Positions 1-6,685 of a DNA stretch of 7,030 nucleotides are shown piece after piece. The translations under genes and the position numbers were made by a program. The notes beneath the pieces are model-generated. The model was not told the origin of the DNA. It did not search any database and saw nothing but the letters and a program-made list of their open reading frames with translations. Numbering within the stretch: position 1 is the stretch's first letter; each line of letters opens with the position of its first letter. The DNA comes from Synergistota bacterium. Lineage in GTDB: Bacteria; Synergistota; JAGHAJ01. Location: NCBI GenBank assembly GCA_021161545.1, contig JAGHAJ010000142.1:1-7030 (forward strand), written 5' to 3'.

Positions 1-1
1 G

Positions 2-778
2 GTAAATTTTAATGGAAAACTGCCTGAATGGGTCTCTGCTAAGGATTTGATCCTTTACCTTATAGGTAAGATAGGAATAGATGGGGCACTTTACAGAGCG
101 TTGGAGTTTGGTGGAAGCACTATAGATGCTATGGGTATGGATGGAAGATTTACTATCTGCAACATGGCTATAGAGGCAGGTGCAAAGGCTGGTATAATTC
201 CTCCGGATGAAACTACGCTTGGTTATGTCGAAAGTAGGGCAAAAAGAGGGTATGAGCCTCTGCTTCCTGATAAAGATGCCAATTACGAGCAGGTTATAGA
301 GATAGACGTGAGCGATATAGCACCGCAGGTTGCTTTACCACATCTACCTTCAAATGCCAAAGCAGTGAAGGATGTGGGTAAAATAAGGATAGATCAGGTG
401 GTCATAGGTTCTTGCACCAATGGCAGGGATACAGACATGGAGGTGACGCACAGAATATTGAAAGGTAAAAAGGTTGCTCCGTGGGTTAGACTCATAGTGA
501 TACCAGCTACTCAGAAGGTGTACCTCAATATGTTGGAGAAGGGATGGGTTAAAGACCTTATTGAGGTTGGTGCGGTTGTTAGCACCCCGACCTGTGGTCC
601 GTGTCTTGGCGGACACATGGGAGTCCTTGCGAAGGGGGAGAAGGCAGTTTCTACCACAAACAGAAACTTTGTTGGGAGAATGGGCCATCCTGAGAGTGAG
701 GTGTACTTGAGCAGTCCTGCTGTTGCAGCAGCTTCAGCTATAACGGGCTACATTACAGACCCATTGGAGGTGGTATAA
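2..778 (+). CDS. leuC: 3-isopropylmalate dehydratase large subunit, 5'-truncated by window edge
   Basis: This is the C-terminal part (258 codons) of an aconitase-superfamily large subunit that, with LeuD, converts 2-isopropylmalate to 3-isopropylmalate in cytoplasmic leucine synthesis. The frame is open from base 2, so the true start lies outside the window; the TTG at 47 is only an internal codon. The three cysteines that bind the [4Fe-4S] cluster are present: one in IGSCTNGR (codon 413-415) and two in [12 protein letters not shown] (codons 593-595 and 602-604). The family form of about 415-425 residues would put roughly 160 residues upstream. The gene ends TAA directly against the leuD ATG, and its last codons hold the leuD SD, which suggests coupled translation. 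This large-subunit class also contains homoaconitase, so the substrate is inferred from the general abundance of leuCD pairs. No frameshift is seen. Confidence 0.93.
   Translation, partial: VNFNGKLPEWVSAKDLILYLIGKIGIDGALYRALEFGGSTIDAMGMDGRFTICNMAIEAGAKAGIIPPDETTLGYVESRAKRGYEPLLPDKDANYEQVIEIDVSDIAPQVALPHLPSNAKAVKDVGKIRIDQVVIGSCTNGRDTDMEVTHRILKGKKVAPWVRLIVIPATQKVYLNMLEKGWVKDLIEVGAVVSTPTCGPCLGGHMGVLAKGEKAVSTTNRNFVGRMGHPESEVYLSSPAVAAASAITGYITDPLEVV
766..772 (+). promoter_or_regulatory. Shine-Dalgarno site of leuD
   Basis: GGAGGTG sits six bases before the leuD ATG at 779 and lies wholly inside the last codons of leuC. It supports the first of the two adjacent ATG codons (779 and 782) as the start and links leuD translation to leuC. 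Confidence 0.7.
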
Positions 779-1273
779 ATGATGTTCAAGGGAAAGGTGT
801 GGAAATATGGGGACAATGTAGATACGGATGTGATTATACCAGCCCGTTATTTGAACACAAGTGACCCTGAGGAATTGGGAAGACATGCAATGGAGGATAT
901 AGACCCTGACTTTGTTAAAAATGTCCAGAAAGGTGATATAATAGTTGCTGGAAGAAACTTTGGCTCCGGAAGTTCAAGGCAACATGCACCTGTTGCCCTG
1001 AAGGCTTCTGGCATCTCAGCGGTAATTGCTAAATCCTTTGCGAGGATATTTTTCAGGAATGCAATAAACATAGGACTTTATGTTGTGGAAATCCCTGAGG
1101 CTGTTGATGAAGCACAAACGGGGGATGTAATGGAACTTGATGTCTCCAGAGGAGAGGCTAAGAATCTTACGAGAGGCAAGAGTTATCGAATACCTCCAGT
1201 GCCTGACTTTCTGAAGAAGCTGATGGATGCAGGTGGTCTTGTTAACTATGTGAGAAAAAGGATTGAGGCATGA
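779..1273 (+). CDS. leuD: 3-isopropylmalate dehydratase small subunit
   Basis: This 164-residue protein is the swivel-domain partner of LeuC and matches the usual length of the short (about 160-170 aa) LeuD class. Visible family motifs are [15 protein letters not shown] (residues 11-25), [17 protein letters not shown] (58-74), which contributes substrate-binding serine and arginine, and [19 protein letters not shown] (82-100). The loop after the first motif reads YLNT; in archaeal relatives this loop helps separate isopropylmalate from homoaconitate specificity, so the exact substrate is inferred. The gene begins immediately after the leuC stop and overlaps the next gene by ATGA, so it is the middle of a tightly coupled operon. 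No oddities are seen in the frame. Function as an isopropylmalate isomerase subunit is very likely; homoaconitase is the main alternative. Confidence 0.93.
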   Translation: MMFKGKVWKYGDNVDTDVIIPARYLNTSDPEELGRHAMEDIDPDFVKNVQKGDIIVAGRNFGSGSSRQHAPVALKASGISAVIAKSFARIFFRNAINIGLYVVEIPEAVDEAQTGDVMELDVSRGEAKNLTRGKSYRIPPVPDFLKKLMDAGGLVNYVRKRIEA

Positions 1274-2181
1274 TTTCTCTTGGAAGAGAGGTCAAAGGTA
1301 GTATTCTTGCTGTGGTTTGTGTTCCTATCTTTGGCCTCTTTCCTGTTATTGTCAAGTATGGTGTTGCCACGCTGAATCCAATAGTGTTCGGTAGCTACGC
1401 TGCACTGGTATGTGCGGCGTTCCTCTTTGTAATACTCTTTGTTATGAGAGCTCCATTTAGTTTGTTAAAGAATGCCCGGATACAACTTAGACTTTTTGTG
1501 GTAGGGGCCTTTGGAACTTTTCTCTCTTCTGTTTTCTTCTTTATAGGTTCTACCATGACGACGGGTATAAATGCAGCTATATTGCTTCAGATAGAGCCAG
1601 TTTACTCCATGTTTATAGGTTACCTTTTCTTAAGGGAGAGAATAAGGGCAAAACAGATCTATGCGACGCTTCTTGTTGTATTTGGTACTCTTCTTGTTTT
1701 GTACAATGGTAGGCTTTCCGTAAACATAGGTGACATATTTGTTCTTCTGACACCGTTATGCTGGCAGGTCAGCCACTACAATGGGAAGATTCTTATGAGG
1801 AATACAAATGTAGGTCCTATAATGGTTTCTTTTGGCAGAACACTCTATGGGGGATTGTTCTTATTTGTCCTTGCGTTGATAATGTATAGGCATAGTGCCT
1901 TTACACAAAATATAAGGGAATTTCTCCCTTTTATACTCTTTCAGGGAGTTGTAACGTATGCGGTTGGTTTTATACTTTGGTATAAGACTCTCAGTCTTAT
2001 AAACCTGTCCAAGGCTACAGCCCTTATAACCCCTTACCCAGTCTTTTCGTTCTTCATGGCACAGTTCTTGCTGAAGGAGAGCCCTACTATCTACCAGATA
2101 GCAGGGCTCTCGGTAATTGTTGTAGGTATATACCTTCTGCTTCACGTAAAGAGCGAGATACTCAGTAGTACCAGCGCTTGA
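1270..2181 (+). CDS. EamA/DMT-superfamily transporter, ten membrane helices
   Basis: A 303-residue, very hydrophobic protein with ten predicted helices, roughly at residues 12-31, 37-59, 73-93, 98-120, 130-146, 153-170, 188-206, 218-237, 245-265 and 275-292. It shows the duplicated EamA layout: the first half contains [19 protein letters not shown] (105-123) and the second [20 protein letters not shown] (249-268), the equivalent helix with a conserved proline and a charged end. DMT carriers of this type move amino acids, nucleosides or other small metabolites across the inner membrane, often outward; the substrate cannot be read from sequence. The ATG overlaps the leuD stop (ATGA), with AAGGA at 1258-1262 seven bases upstream, so it is translated with leuCD. 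A link to branched-chain amino acids or their keto acids is only a context inference. Its 3' end overlaps the convergent gene by 20 bp. Confidence 0.88.
   Translation: MISLGREVKGSILAVVCVPIFGLFPVIVKYGVATLNPIVFGSYAALVCAAFLFVILFVMRAPFSLLKNARIQLRLFVVGAFGTFLSSVFFFIGSTMTTGINAAILLQIEPVYSMFIGYLFLRERIRAKQIYATLLVVFGTLLVLYNGRLSVNIGDIFVLLTPLCWQVSHYNGKILMRNTNVGPIMVSFGRTLYGGLFLFVLALIMYRHSAFTQNIREFLPFILFQGVVTYAVGFILWYKTLSLINLSKATALITPYPVFSFFMAQFLLKESPTIYQIAGLSVIVVGIYLLLHVKSEILSSTSA
2077..2111. repeat. Long near-perfect inverted repeat (hairpin) in the transporter 3' end
   Basis: GAGAGCCCT (2077-2085) pairs with AGGGCTCTC (2103-2111), and inside it CTATCT (2087-2092) pairs with AGATAG (2096-2101) around a three-base loop. 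The single unpaired position (A2086 with C2102) becomes a G-U wobble in the minus-strand RNA, so that RNA can form an uninterrupted 16-bp stem. It lies about 50 bases past the stop of the minus-strand DUF4139 gene. No T-run follows on either strand, so a standard intrinsic terminator is not supported; a 3'-end stabilising or pausing structure is possible. Confidence 0.75.
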
Positions 2182-3688
2182 ACGTTATCTCTTTCCCTGT
2201 TGGATACACTATTTTGTAGTGTATTGTTAGCTGCTTTTGGGAATGTGCTGCTATTTTGACTTTCCATTTTACGATGCCATCTTTTTCTTCAGTTGGTTTT
2301 GGTGAGAATCTCACATCTACTACCTTTACTTTTTGGTTTTCGGATATGGGTATAATCTCTTGGATGATGACCTCTTTTGGTGTGTTGTGTGTGTTTTTGA
2401 TTTTGATGTTGTATGCGTATGTTATCTGCTTTTCCTTAGAGAATATGCCTTTTTCGCCCTTTAGAGCCTGTTTTTTGTACCTTTTTACTTCAAACCCTTC
2501 ATCTACGCCAAAGAACACTTCTGATTGCTCCTGTGGAAGTATGCTTTTTAGCATACCCTTTTGAAGTAGCTCGTTGTTAGCGAAGAATATAGCACGGCCT
2601 CTTATCCATGGAATCTTTGTTGTATTTTTCAGTGAGGCTTTTATGAACACATGGTTTGCAAGAAATGGTTTGGATACGTAGGAAAGGGTTGCAGGTATGT
2701 AACCTTGGTATATCTCTATGAAGTGTGGCTTTCCATCGGGTGGTATGCTAACCTTTCTGGATATCTGTATATTAAAACCGACTAACTCTTCCGATGTTAC
2801 TACTTTTTCCCTTATGAGATTGGTAGCAGCAGCTGGTAGGGAAAATGTCTTTTTTGTTCTGGTTGTTTTAGGATGTTTTGCTATATCTACAATCAACCGA
2901 TATGGCCTCGGTGGACTTTGTGGCATGAGTATCTTCTTTGTTCCGAGGTTTAGTCTGATATCTTTCCATTCCTCTTTAGTTCTTTGTTGCACAACTGCTG
3001 TATATGTAATATGTACCCTGTCTTTTTCTATGTTCAGTATGTATGTTGGTCTCCAAGAAGCAGACCTCACAAAGTAGCTAATGGTTAGTTTCTGCTCTCT
3101 TTTTGGTGCAGATTTAAGCAGGAGTTTTACAGCCTTTTGGAATACCTTCTTTCCTGATATAAGCTTAATTTCCCTTTCTATGGCTGCTATATCCTTCTTC
3201 AGTTTTTTGATATCCCTCTTTAGCCTCAGTTCCGCTGATGTGTATGTTTCTACTTTGTGTTGGATGTAGGCAAGAAGTTTATCTAAACCCTCTTTGTTTG
3301 CTGGTGGCTTGATGGATATCATTAGCTTTAGAGATTCTTTTAATGCCTTGACTTTTGCAAGTTTACTGTCTAATGCGTCTTGTTTTTCGGATAGCTTTTC
3401 CTTCAACTCTTTGATGTATGGTGATTGTCTGGCATTTGAGAGAACTTTTTTTATTGAGATACTTGTTGTGGGTATCTGGCTTTTTACCCTGATGGAAGAT
3501 GGGTCTGCTGTTTCTGGTATGGATATGTTGGCTGCTTGATTGTGGACCTGCACAATTTTCTCCACCATGGCACCATTTTGGTATAGGGTTACTGATGTTA
3601 CCTTGCCATTTAATAGCCTTTCTGCCGATGCCACTCCTGAAAGTGCAGTGAAGATTATACTCAAAGTGGCAATAGCTCGTATCTTCAC
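2162..3688 (-). CDS. Secreted DUF4140/DUF4139 (MuiA-like) protein
   Basis: A protein of 508 residues with a Sec-type signal peptide (about residues 1-22, ending ALSGVASA before ER). An N-terminal DUF4140-like beta region (about 25-90, with VTSVTLYQNGAMVEK) is followed by a charged lysine/glutamate-rich coiled coil (about 90-180) and then DUF4139 (about 200-495). The DUF4139 hallmark is YFVRSASWRPTYILNIEKD followed by TYTAVVQQRTKEEWKDIRLNLGTKK. The family, annotated as 'mucoidy inhibitor A' in some genomes, has no settled biochemical role; an envelope or periplasmic location is inferred from the signal. The GTG at 3688 is preferred over the in-frame GTG at 3700, because the latter overlaps the SD and the former lies eight bases after GGAGGTGA. 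It has its own promoter divergent from the ABC operon, so it is probably transcribed alone. Its end overlaps the EamA gene by 20 bp. Confidence 0.85.
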   Translation of the reverse strand: MKIRAIATLSIIFTALSGVASAERLLNGKVTSVTLYQNGAMVEKIVQVHNQAANISIPETADPSSIRVKSQIPTTSISIKKVLSNARQSPYIKELKEKLSEKQDALDSKLAKVKALKESLKLMISIKPPANKEGLDKLLAYIQHKVETYTSAELRLKRDIKKLKKDIAAIEREIKLISGKKVFQKAVKLLLKSAPKREQKLTISYFVRSASWRPTYILNIEKDRVHITYTAVVQQRTKEEWKDIRLNLGTKKILMPQSPPRPYRLIVDIAKHPKTTRTKKTFSLPAAATNLIREKVVTSEELVGFNIQISRKVSIPPDGKPHFIEIYQGYIPATLSYVSKPFLANHVFIKASLKNTTKIPWIRGRAIFFANNELLQKGMLKSILPQEQSEVFFGVDEGFEVKRYKKQALKGEKGIFSKEKQITYAYNIKIKNTHNTPKEVIIQEIIPISENQKVKVVDVRFSPKPTEEKDGIVKWKVKIAAHSQKQLTIHYKIVYPTGKEITFKRWYY

Positions 3689-3696
3689 TTTTTTTT

Positions 3697-3705
3697 TCAC
3701 CTCCC
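3697..3705 (-). promoter_or_regulatory. Shine-Dalgarno that decides the DUF4139 start
   Basis: On the minus strand GGGAGGTGA runs over the upstream in-frame GTG at 3700-3698. A ribosome bound here would start at the GTG at 3688-3686, eight bases further on after a run of nine A residues. This also gives a cleaner signal peptide beginning MKIRA. Confidence 0.65.
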
Positions 3706-3715
3706 TTGTATCAGC

Positions 3716-3744
3716 ATTATAGCAGAAAGGCTATCTTATTCCAA
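3716..3744 (-). promoter_or_regulatory. Sigma-70-like promoter of the DUF4139 gene
   Basis: On the minus strand TTGGAA (3744-3739) is followed 17 bases later by TATAAT (3721-3716), preceded by TGC, which makes an extended -10 (TGCTATAAT). Transcription would begin near 3709, giving a leader of about 20 bases that contains the SD. Its -35 abuts the -35 region of the divergent promoter. Confidence 0.7.
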
Positions 3745-3772
3745 TGTGAATATGCAGCCTGTATGTTATAAT
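3744..3772 (+). promoter_or_regulatory. Extended -10 promoter of the ABC/TPR operon
   Basis: A perfect TATAAT (3767-3772) carries an upstream TGT, forming the extended -10 TGTTATAAT (3764-3772). The -35 position 17 bases upstream (ATGTGA, 3744-3749) matches consensus at only three of six bases, which is usual when the -10 is extended. The predicted start near 3779 leaves a leader of about 25 bases with the SD at 3791-3796. Confidence 0.7.
3752..3764. repeat. Quasi-palindrome in the promoter spacer
   Basis: The 13 bases ATGCAGCCTGTAT fit the symmetric pattern ATnCAGnCTGnAT. They sit between the -35 and -10 of the rightward promoter and upstream of the leftward one, where a repressor could act. 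No regulator gene is in the window; an operator role is only a possibility. Confidence 0.3.
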
Positions 3773-3790
3773 CTTTATTAGTATCTTTCT

Positions 3791-3796
3791 GGAGGT
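3791..3796 (+). promoter_or_regulatory. Shine-Dalgarno of the ABC ATPase gene
   Basis: GGAGGT lies seven bases before the GTG at 3804 and selects that start; the ATG at 3802 is followed at once by TGA and cannot serve. Confidence 0.65.
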
Positions 3797-3803
3797 TATT
3801 GAT

Positions 3804-4514
3804 GTGAGAGTTGTTGAGGTGTATTCTGTCTCTAAGAGATTTGGTGATAGATTTGCTGTTAAAGATGTTTCCTTTTCTGTAGGTGAGGCGGAATGTGTAG
3901 GAATAATCGGGCTTAATGGTGCTGGAAAGACAACTTTGATTTCTGTGGTAGTTGGGTTACTCCTTCCTACCTCTGGAGATGTAAAAATATTTGGTAGACC
4001 TCCACGTTCCTTCGGGGTTAGGGGCAAGATAGGTTACCTGCCAGAGCTGTTTATACCTCCTGTTAGGCTCACACCCTTTGAATTATTGGGACTATTTTGC
4101 AAGCTGCTTGAAATTGATGAGAACCGTGTTAATGAGCTTTTGAGGCTTGTTTCCCTGTATGATGTTAGGGATAGGCTTATATTGAGGCTTTCCAAAGGAA
4201 TGAGACAGAGGCTTGGTATAGCACTCTCTCTTGTTGGTGATCCACCCATAGTTGTGCTTGATGAACCGTTTACGGGTTTGGACCCTCTGGGCAGGTATGA
4301 TATGAGGGAGACGATAAGGAGACTTAAAGGTAGAGGGAAGACTATAATCTTCAACTCCCACGTATTGCAGGATGTAAGAGAGATTGCAGATAGGGTTATC
4401 CTCATGCACGATGGCACAGTGCTGTATGATGGTTCAATTGCTGACTTTGTTTCTACAGTGTCTGATAAAAGCCTTGAAGACGCCTTTTTAATGAGGATTG
4501 GGGGTAGAGGTTAG
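3804..4514 (+). CDS. ABC transporter ATP-binding protein (CcmA/ABC-2 type)
   Basis: A complete 236-residue nucleotide-binding subunit of an ABC-2 type transporter, acting on the cytoplasmic face of the inner membrane. Motifs in order: Walker A GLNGAGKTT (36-44); Q-loop region GYLPE (77-81), where glutamate replaces the usual glutamine as in many ABC-2 ATPases; signature LSKGMRQ (129-135) in place of LSGGQ; Walker B and catalytic glutamate in IVVLDEP (149-155); D-loop TGLDP (157-161); H-loop histidine in NSHVLQD (H186). The subfamily includes NatA, NosF and Myxococcus PilH-like proteins, so the exact substrate is not defined by this chain. It begins with GTG and is the first gene of a three-gene operon; its TAG stop is two bases before the permease start. 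The enzyme looks catalytically intact. Confidence 0.95.
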   Translation: MRVVEVYSVSKRFGDRFAVKDVSFSVGEAECVGIIGLNGAGKTTLISVVVGLLLPTSGDVKIFGRPPRSFGVRGKIGYLPELFIPPVRLTPFELLGLFCKLLEIDENRVNELLRLVSLYDVRDRLILRLSKGMRQRLGIALSLVGDPPIVVLDEPFTGLDPLGRYDMRETIRRLKGRGKTIIFNSHVLQDVREIADRVILMHDGTVLYDGSIADFVSTVSDKSLEDAFLMRIGGRG

Positions 4515-4516
4515 GT

Positions 4517-5281
4517 GTGACGAGTGCGTTTTACATTGCAATAGCAACATTTAAGGAGGAGACAAGAAACAAGATTTTTTACCTAATACTGTTTGTTTTG
4601 CTGGGAGTTATAGCCTTTTCTGGGTATCTTTCTGTGCTTTCTATATCTGATACTGCTGTTGCATTTGGAGGTTTTGTGCTCTACTTTGTGAAGGTTGTTA
4701 CTGTATTAGGTGTTTTATTTTCAATGACACTTGGTTTATACGCTGAGAGGGAGAGCAAGGGCTATCACCTCTTTATCCTACAGCTTCGTTATCCATTTCT
4801 TTACATTCTGGGTAGATTCTTGGGATATAATCTATTGTTTGATTTTGTTGCTGCTGTATCTGTGATGGTGGTATATGTTCTGGAATTTACACTCTTTGGT
4901 GTGAATTTGTGGGGTATTTGGATATACTTATTAAATACTGTGCTTGTGTTTTACATGATTTCTGGTGTAGCCTTGTTCTTTTACACCATTTTCAGCACTC
5001 CCATCGTTTCTCTGCTTCTTTGTATGGCAACATTCTTTGTTGGGCACCTTTCTGTATCTTTTTACTTCTTTGTTTCCCACTATCCAAATGTGGTTGTTAG
5101 GTGGTTTCTTAAAGTTATATATTTTTTGGTGCCGAATTTGTCTATATTTTCGAGTGAGATTTCTGTGGTTCACGGAGCTGGGAATTTGTTAAGTTTTTTC
5201 TCTCTTTTTTATGCCTTGAGTTACGGCTCTATGATGGTAGTGCTGGCATCTTTGATTTTCTATATGTGGAGGGATTATTGA
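4517..5281 (+). CDS. ABC-2 type permease, NosY-like, six helices
   Basis: A 254-residue integral membrane protein, the channel partner of the upstream ATPase. Predicted helices lie near residues 20-41, 51-75, 102-127, 132-158, 162-187 and 225-249. The N-terminal amphipathic stretch ATFKEETRNKIFY, the cytoplasmic loop YAERESKGYHLFILQLRYPF (75-94), the following ILGRFLGYN, and VPNLSIFSSE (205-214) resemble the NosY/ABC-2 pattern in which a coupling helix precedes 'LGKxLG' and 'LPNLxxFN' follows the fifth helix. The GTG start is two bases after the ATPase stop, with GAGG at 4507-4510 six bases upstream; a GTG at 4515 is closed by TGA. A homodimer with two ATPases is expected. The substrate is unknown; the neighbours suggest an envelope or pilus-related role. 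Confidence 0.85.
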   Translation: MTSAFYIAIATFKEETRNKIFYLILFVLLGVIAFSGYLSVLSISDTAVAFGGFVLYFVKVVTVLGVLFSMTLGLYAERESKGYHLFILQLRYPFLYILGRFLGYNLLFDFVAAVSVMVVYVLEFTLFGVNLWGIWIYLLNTVLVFYMISGVALFFYTIFSTPIVSLLLCMATFFVGHLSVSFYFFVSHYPNVVVRWFLKVIYFLVPNLSIFSSEISVVHGAGNLLSFFSLFYALSYGSMMVVLASLIFYMWRDY

Positions 5282-5284
5282 GCT

Positions 5285-6073
5285 GTGAAGGTTGTGTTGA
5301 GCCTGCTCTTGGTAGTATTTTTTGCTGTTTCTGTGCTGATGCTTTCTTTACATGATACACATACTCTGATGGAAATTCATCCCATTGCACAATCACCGTG
5401 GTTAATGAGGTTTATCTTTCTCGATAACAGAGTGGCTGTAAGCCAGTATTATCTTATACGGGTTGCTATGGACATATTCAGGATCTGCAAGTATTCCAGT
5501 CTGGAATGTGAGAGGTTGTATTTGTCTTACAAGGCAGACCCTAACAATTCTGCTGCTTTGTTTTTCCTTGCCAATGTTGTTCCGTGTAACAAAAGAGGAG
5601 CTATTACGGTACTCAGGTATCTCAAGGCCTCCCTCTGTATAAAAGATACATGGAGGGGATATATGTATATTGGATTTTTATACTACTTTTATCTGGAGGA
5701 CTATAGCCGTGCAGCCAAGTACTTTAGACTGTCCGCTCGTATGCCAAATTCTAAACCTTATGTGCGGAGTCTTGCACTAATGGCATATTACCGTTCAGGC
5801 AGGCTCACATTGGCAAAGCAGTATTTGTTATCTGTTTACCACTCTACGAATGACAAGAGAAGGAAAAAAATACTCTTGAGGAAGATAAGATGGATAGATA
5901 CGCTTATTATCCTCAATAAAACAGTTGTCTTCTTTAAGAAGATAGAAGGAAGATACCCCCGTACACTAAGAGAACTTGTTGAAAAAGGATATATCAAGAA
6001 AATACCCGTTGACCCGTTTGGCAAAGGATACTATATAGACCCCAATACTCACAGGGTTAAGAGCAGAATTTAA
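5285..6073 (+). CDS. Membrane-anchored TPR protein with pseudopilin-like C-terminal tail
   Basis: A 262-residue protein that I do not recognise as a named family. Residues 4-21 form one hydrophobic helix (uncleaved anchor or signal), so the rest probably faces the periplasm. The middle (about 88-188) is helical with TPR-like repeats, clearest at 123-152 (GYMYIGFLYYF, then YSRAAKYFRLSARMP) and 158-188. The last 55 residues resemble the C-terminal part of GspG-type pseudopilins: a helix, then EGRYPRTLRELVEKGYI, then IPVDPFGKGYYIDPNTHRV, the 'dPfG-Y' pattern. No prepilin leader is present. It begins with GTG three bases after the permease stop, with GGAGGG at 5268-5273 (spacing 11), so it belongs to the ABC operon. 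Its stop shares TTAA with the stop of the convergent pilin. A scaffold or substrate-presenting partner of the transporter is an inference. Confidence 0.78.
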   Translation: MKVVLSLLLVVFFAVSVLMLSLHDTHTLMEIHPIAQSPWLMRFIFLDNRVAVSQYYLIRVAMDIFRICKYSSLECERLYLSYKADPNNSAALFFLANVVPCNKRGAITVLRYLKASLCIKDTWRGYMYIGFLYYFYLEDYSRAAKYFRLSARMPNSKPYVRSLALMAYYRSGRLTLAKQYLLSVYHSTNDKRRKKILLRKIRWIDTLIILNKTVVFFKKIEGRYPRTLRELVEKGYIKKIPVDPFGKGYYIDPNTHRVKSRI

Positions 6074-6660
6074 TAGTATTTTTTGTAAAGCATCATGGTC
6101 CAGCACTCTTTGCTGCTGTACTTTACATACTGAAAATATCCTTTGTTTCCGTTTACCTCTCCGTCTACATCCCTGTCTATCTTCTCTATTGCACTCTGCG
6201 GGAGTTTTAGGCTTCCTGCTGGGCTGTCCCATAATGCGCTTCCGCACCATACTTCGAGTTTTCCGTCGTCATCTGACCATGAGTAACCTGCATATGCGCC
6301 TGGATACTTTGCTGCAAATTGTGGAGAGCATGCGTATGCCCATGTGTACTTTCCGCCAAAGGGTGTGTTCTCCTGCCACCTATCCAGGTAAGGTCCATCC
6401 CAGTTTGGATCATGTGCAACATTTGTCACGAATCCGGGATCCTGTCCCACACCATTGCTGAATGCCTTGTCTGGGGGAAATCTGCCTGTGTCAGAGTAAT
6501 ATACAAGGGCAGCTGTTTTCAGCGTTGCCATGTCTGACTCTAACTTTGCTACCTTTGCTTTCTCCACACTCTTGAATGCGTTGGGCAACAACACAGCCAT
6601 CAGCACCCCTACGACTGCTATTACGATAAGCAATTCAACCAGTGTAAAGGCCTTTTTCAT
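6070..6660 (-). CDS. Type IV pilin / GspG-like pseudopilin precursor
   Basis: A 196-residue prepilin. Residues 1-26 are MKKA followed by FTLVELLIVIAVVGVLMAVLLP, the class III signal with glutamate at mature position 5 and the hydrophobic N-terminal helix that anchors the subunit and packs into the filament. The -1 residue is alanine where glycine is normal. The globular part has YYSDTGRFPP (54-63), DPNWDGPYLDRW (84-95) and TPFGGKYTWAY (99-109), a GspG-like block. It then has acidic segments SDDDG (129-133) and IDRDVDGEVNGNKG (161-174) that could bind calcium, and cysteines at 111, 139 and 186. The ATG at 6660 is chosen because the longer open frame to a TTG at 6714 runs through the -10 and -35 of the likely promoter. 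It may form a pilus or a type II-like pseudopilus; no assembly genes are in the window. Confidence 0.9.
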   Translation of the reverse strand: MKKAFTLVELLIVIAVVGVLMAVLLPNAFKSVEKAKVAKLESDMATLKTAALVYYSDTGRFPPDKAFSNGVGQDPGFVTNVAHDPNWDGPYLDRWQENTPFGGKYTWAYACSPQFAAKYPGAYAGYSWSDDDGKLEVWCGSALWDSPAGSLKLPQSAIEKIDRDVDGEVNGNKGYFQYVKYSSKECWTMMLYKKYY

Positions 6661-6672
6661 TTTTGTAAGTGA

Positions 6673-6679
6673 CACCTCC
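6673..6679 (-). promoter_or_regulatory. Shine-Dalgarno of the pilin gene
   Basis: GGAGGTG on the minus strand lies 12 bases before the ATG at 6660, a rather long gap. The predicted transcription start falls at or next to its first G, so the message would start almost directly with the ribosome site. Confidence 0.55.
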
Positions 6680-6685
6680 ATTTCT

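Noticed and set aside
47-49. TTG as the start of the leuC gene
   Set aside because: The same frame is open to base 2 with LeuC-like sequence, and the family needs about 160 more N-terminal residues; the gene is cut by the window edge.
350-688. Open frame on the minus strand inside leuC
   Set aside because: It lies antisense to strongly conserved coding sequence, has no SD or promoter and no recognisable protein features. The same applies to the other antisense or off-frame stretches in the window.
3698-3700. GTG at 3700 as start of the DUF4139 gene
   Set aside because: It overlaps the only good SD; the GTG at 3688 is correctly spaced and gives a better signal peptide.
6044-6084. Possible intrinsic terminator for the ABC operon (AATACT / AGTATT followed by six T)
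   Set aside because: The stem is six AT-rich pairs around a 25-base loop; too weak to claim, although the T-run is real.
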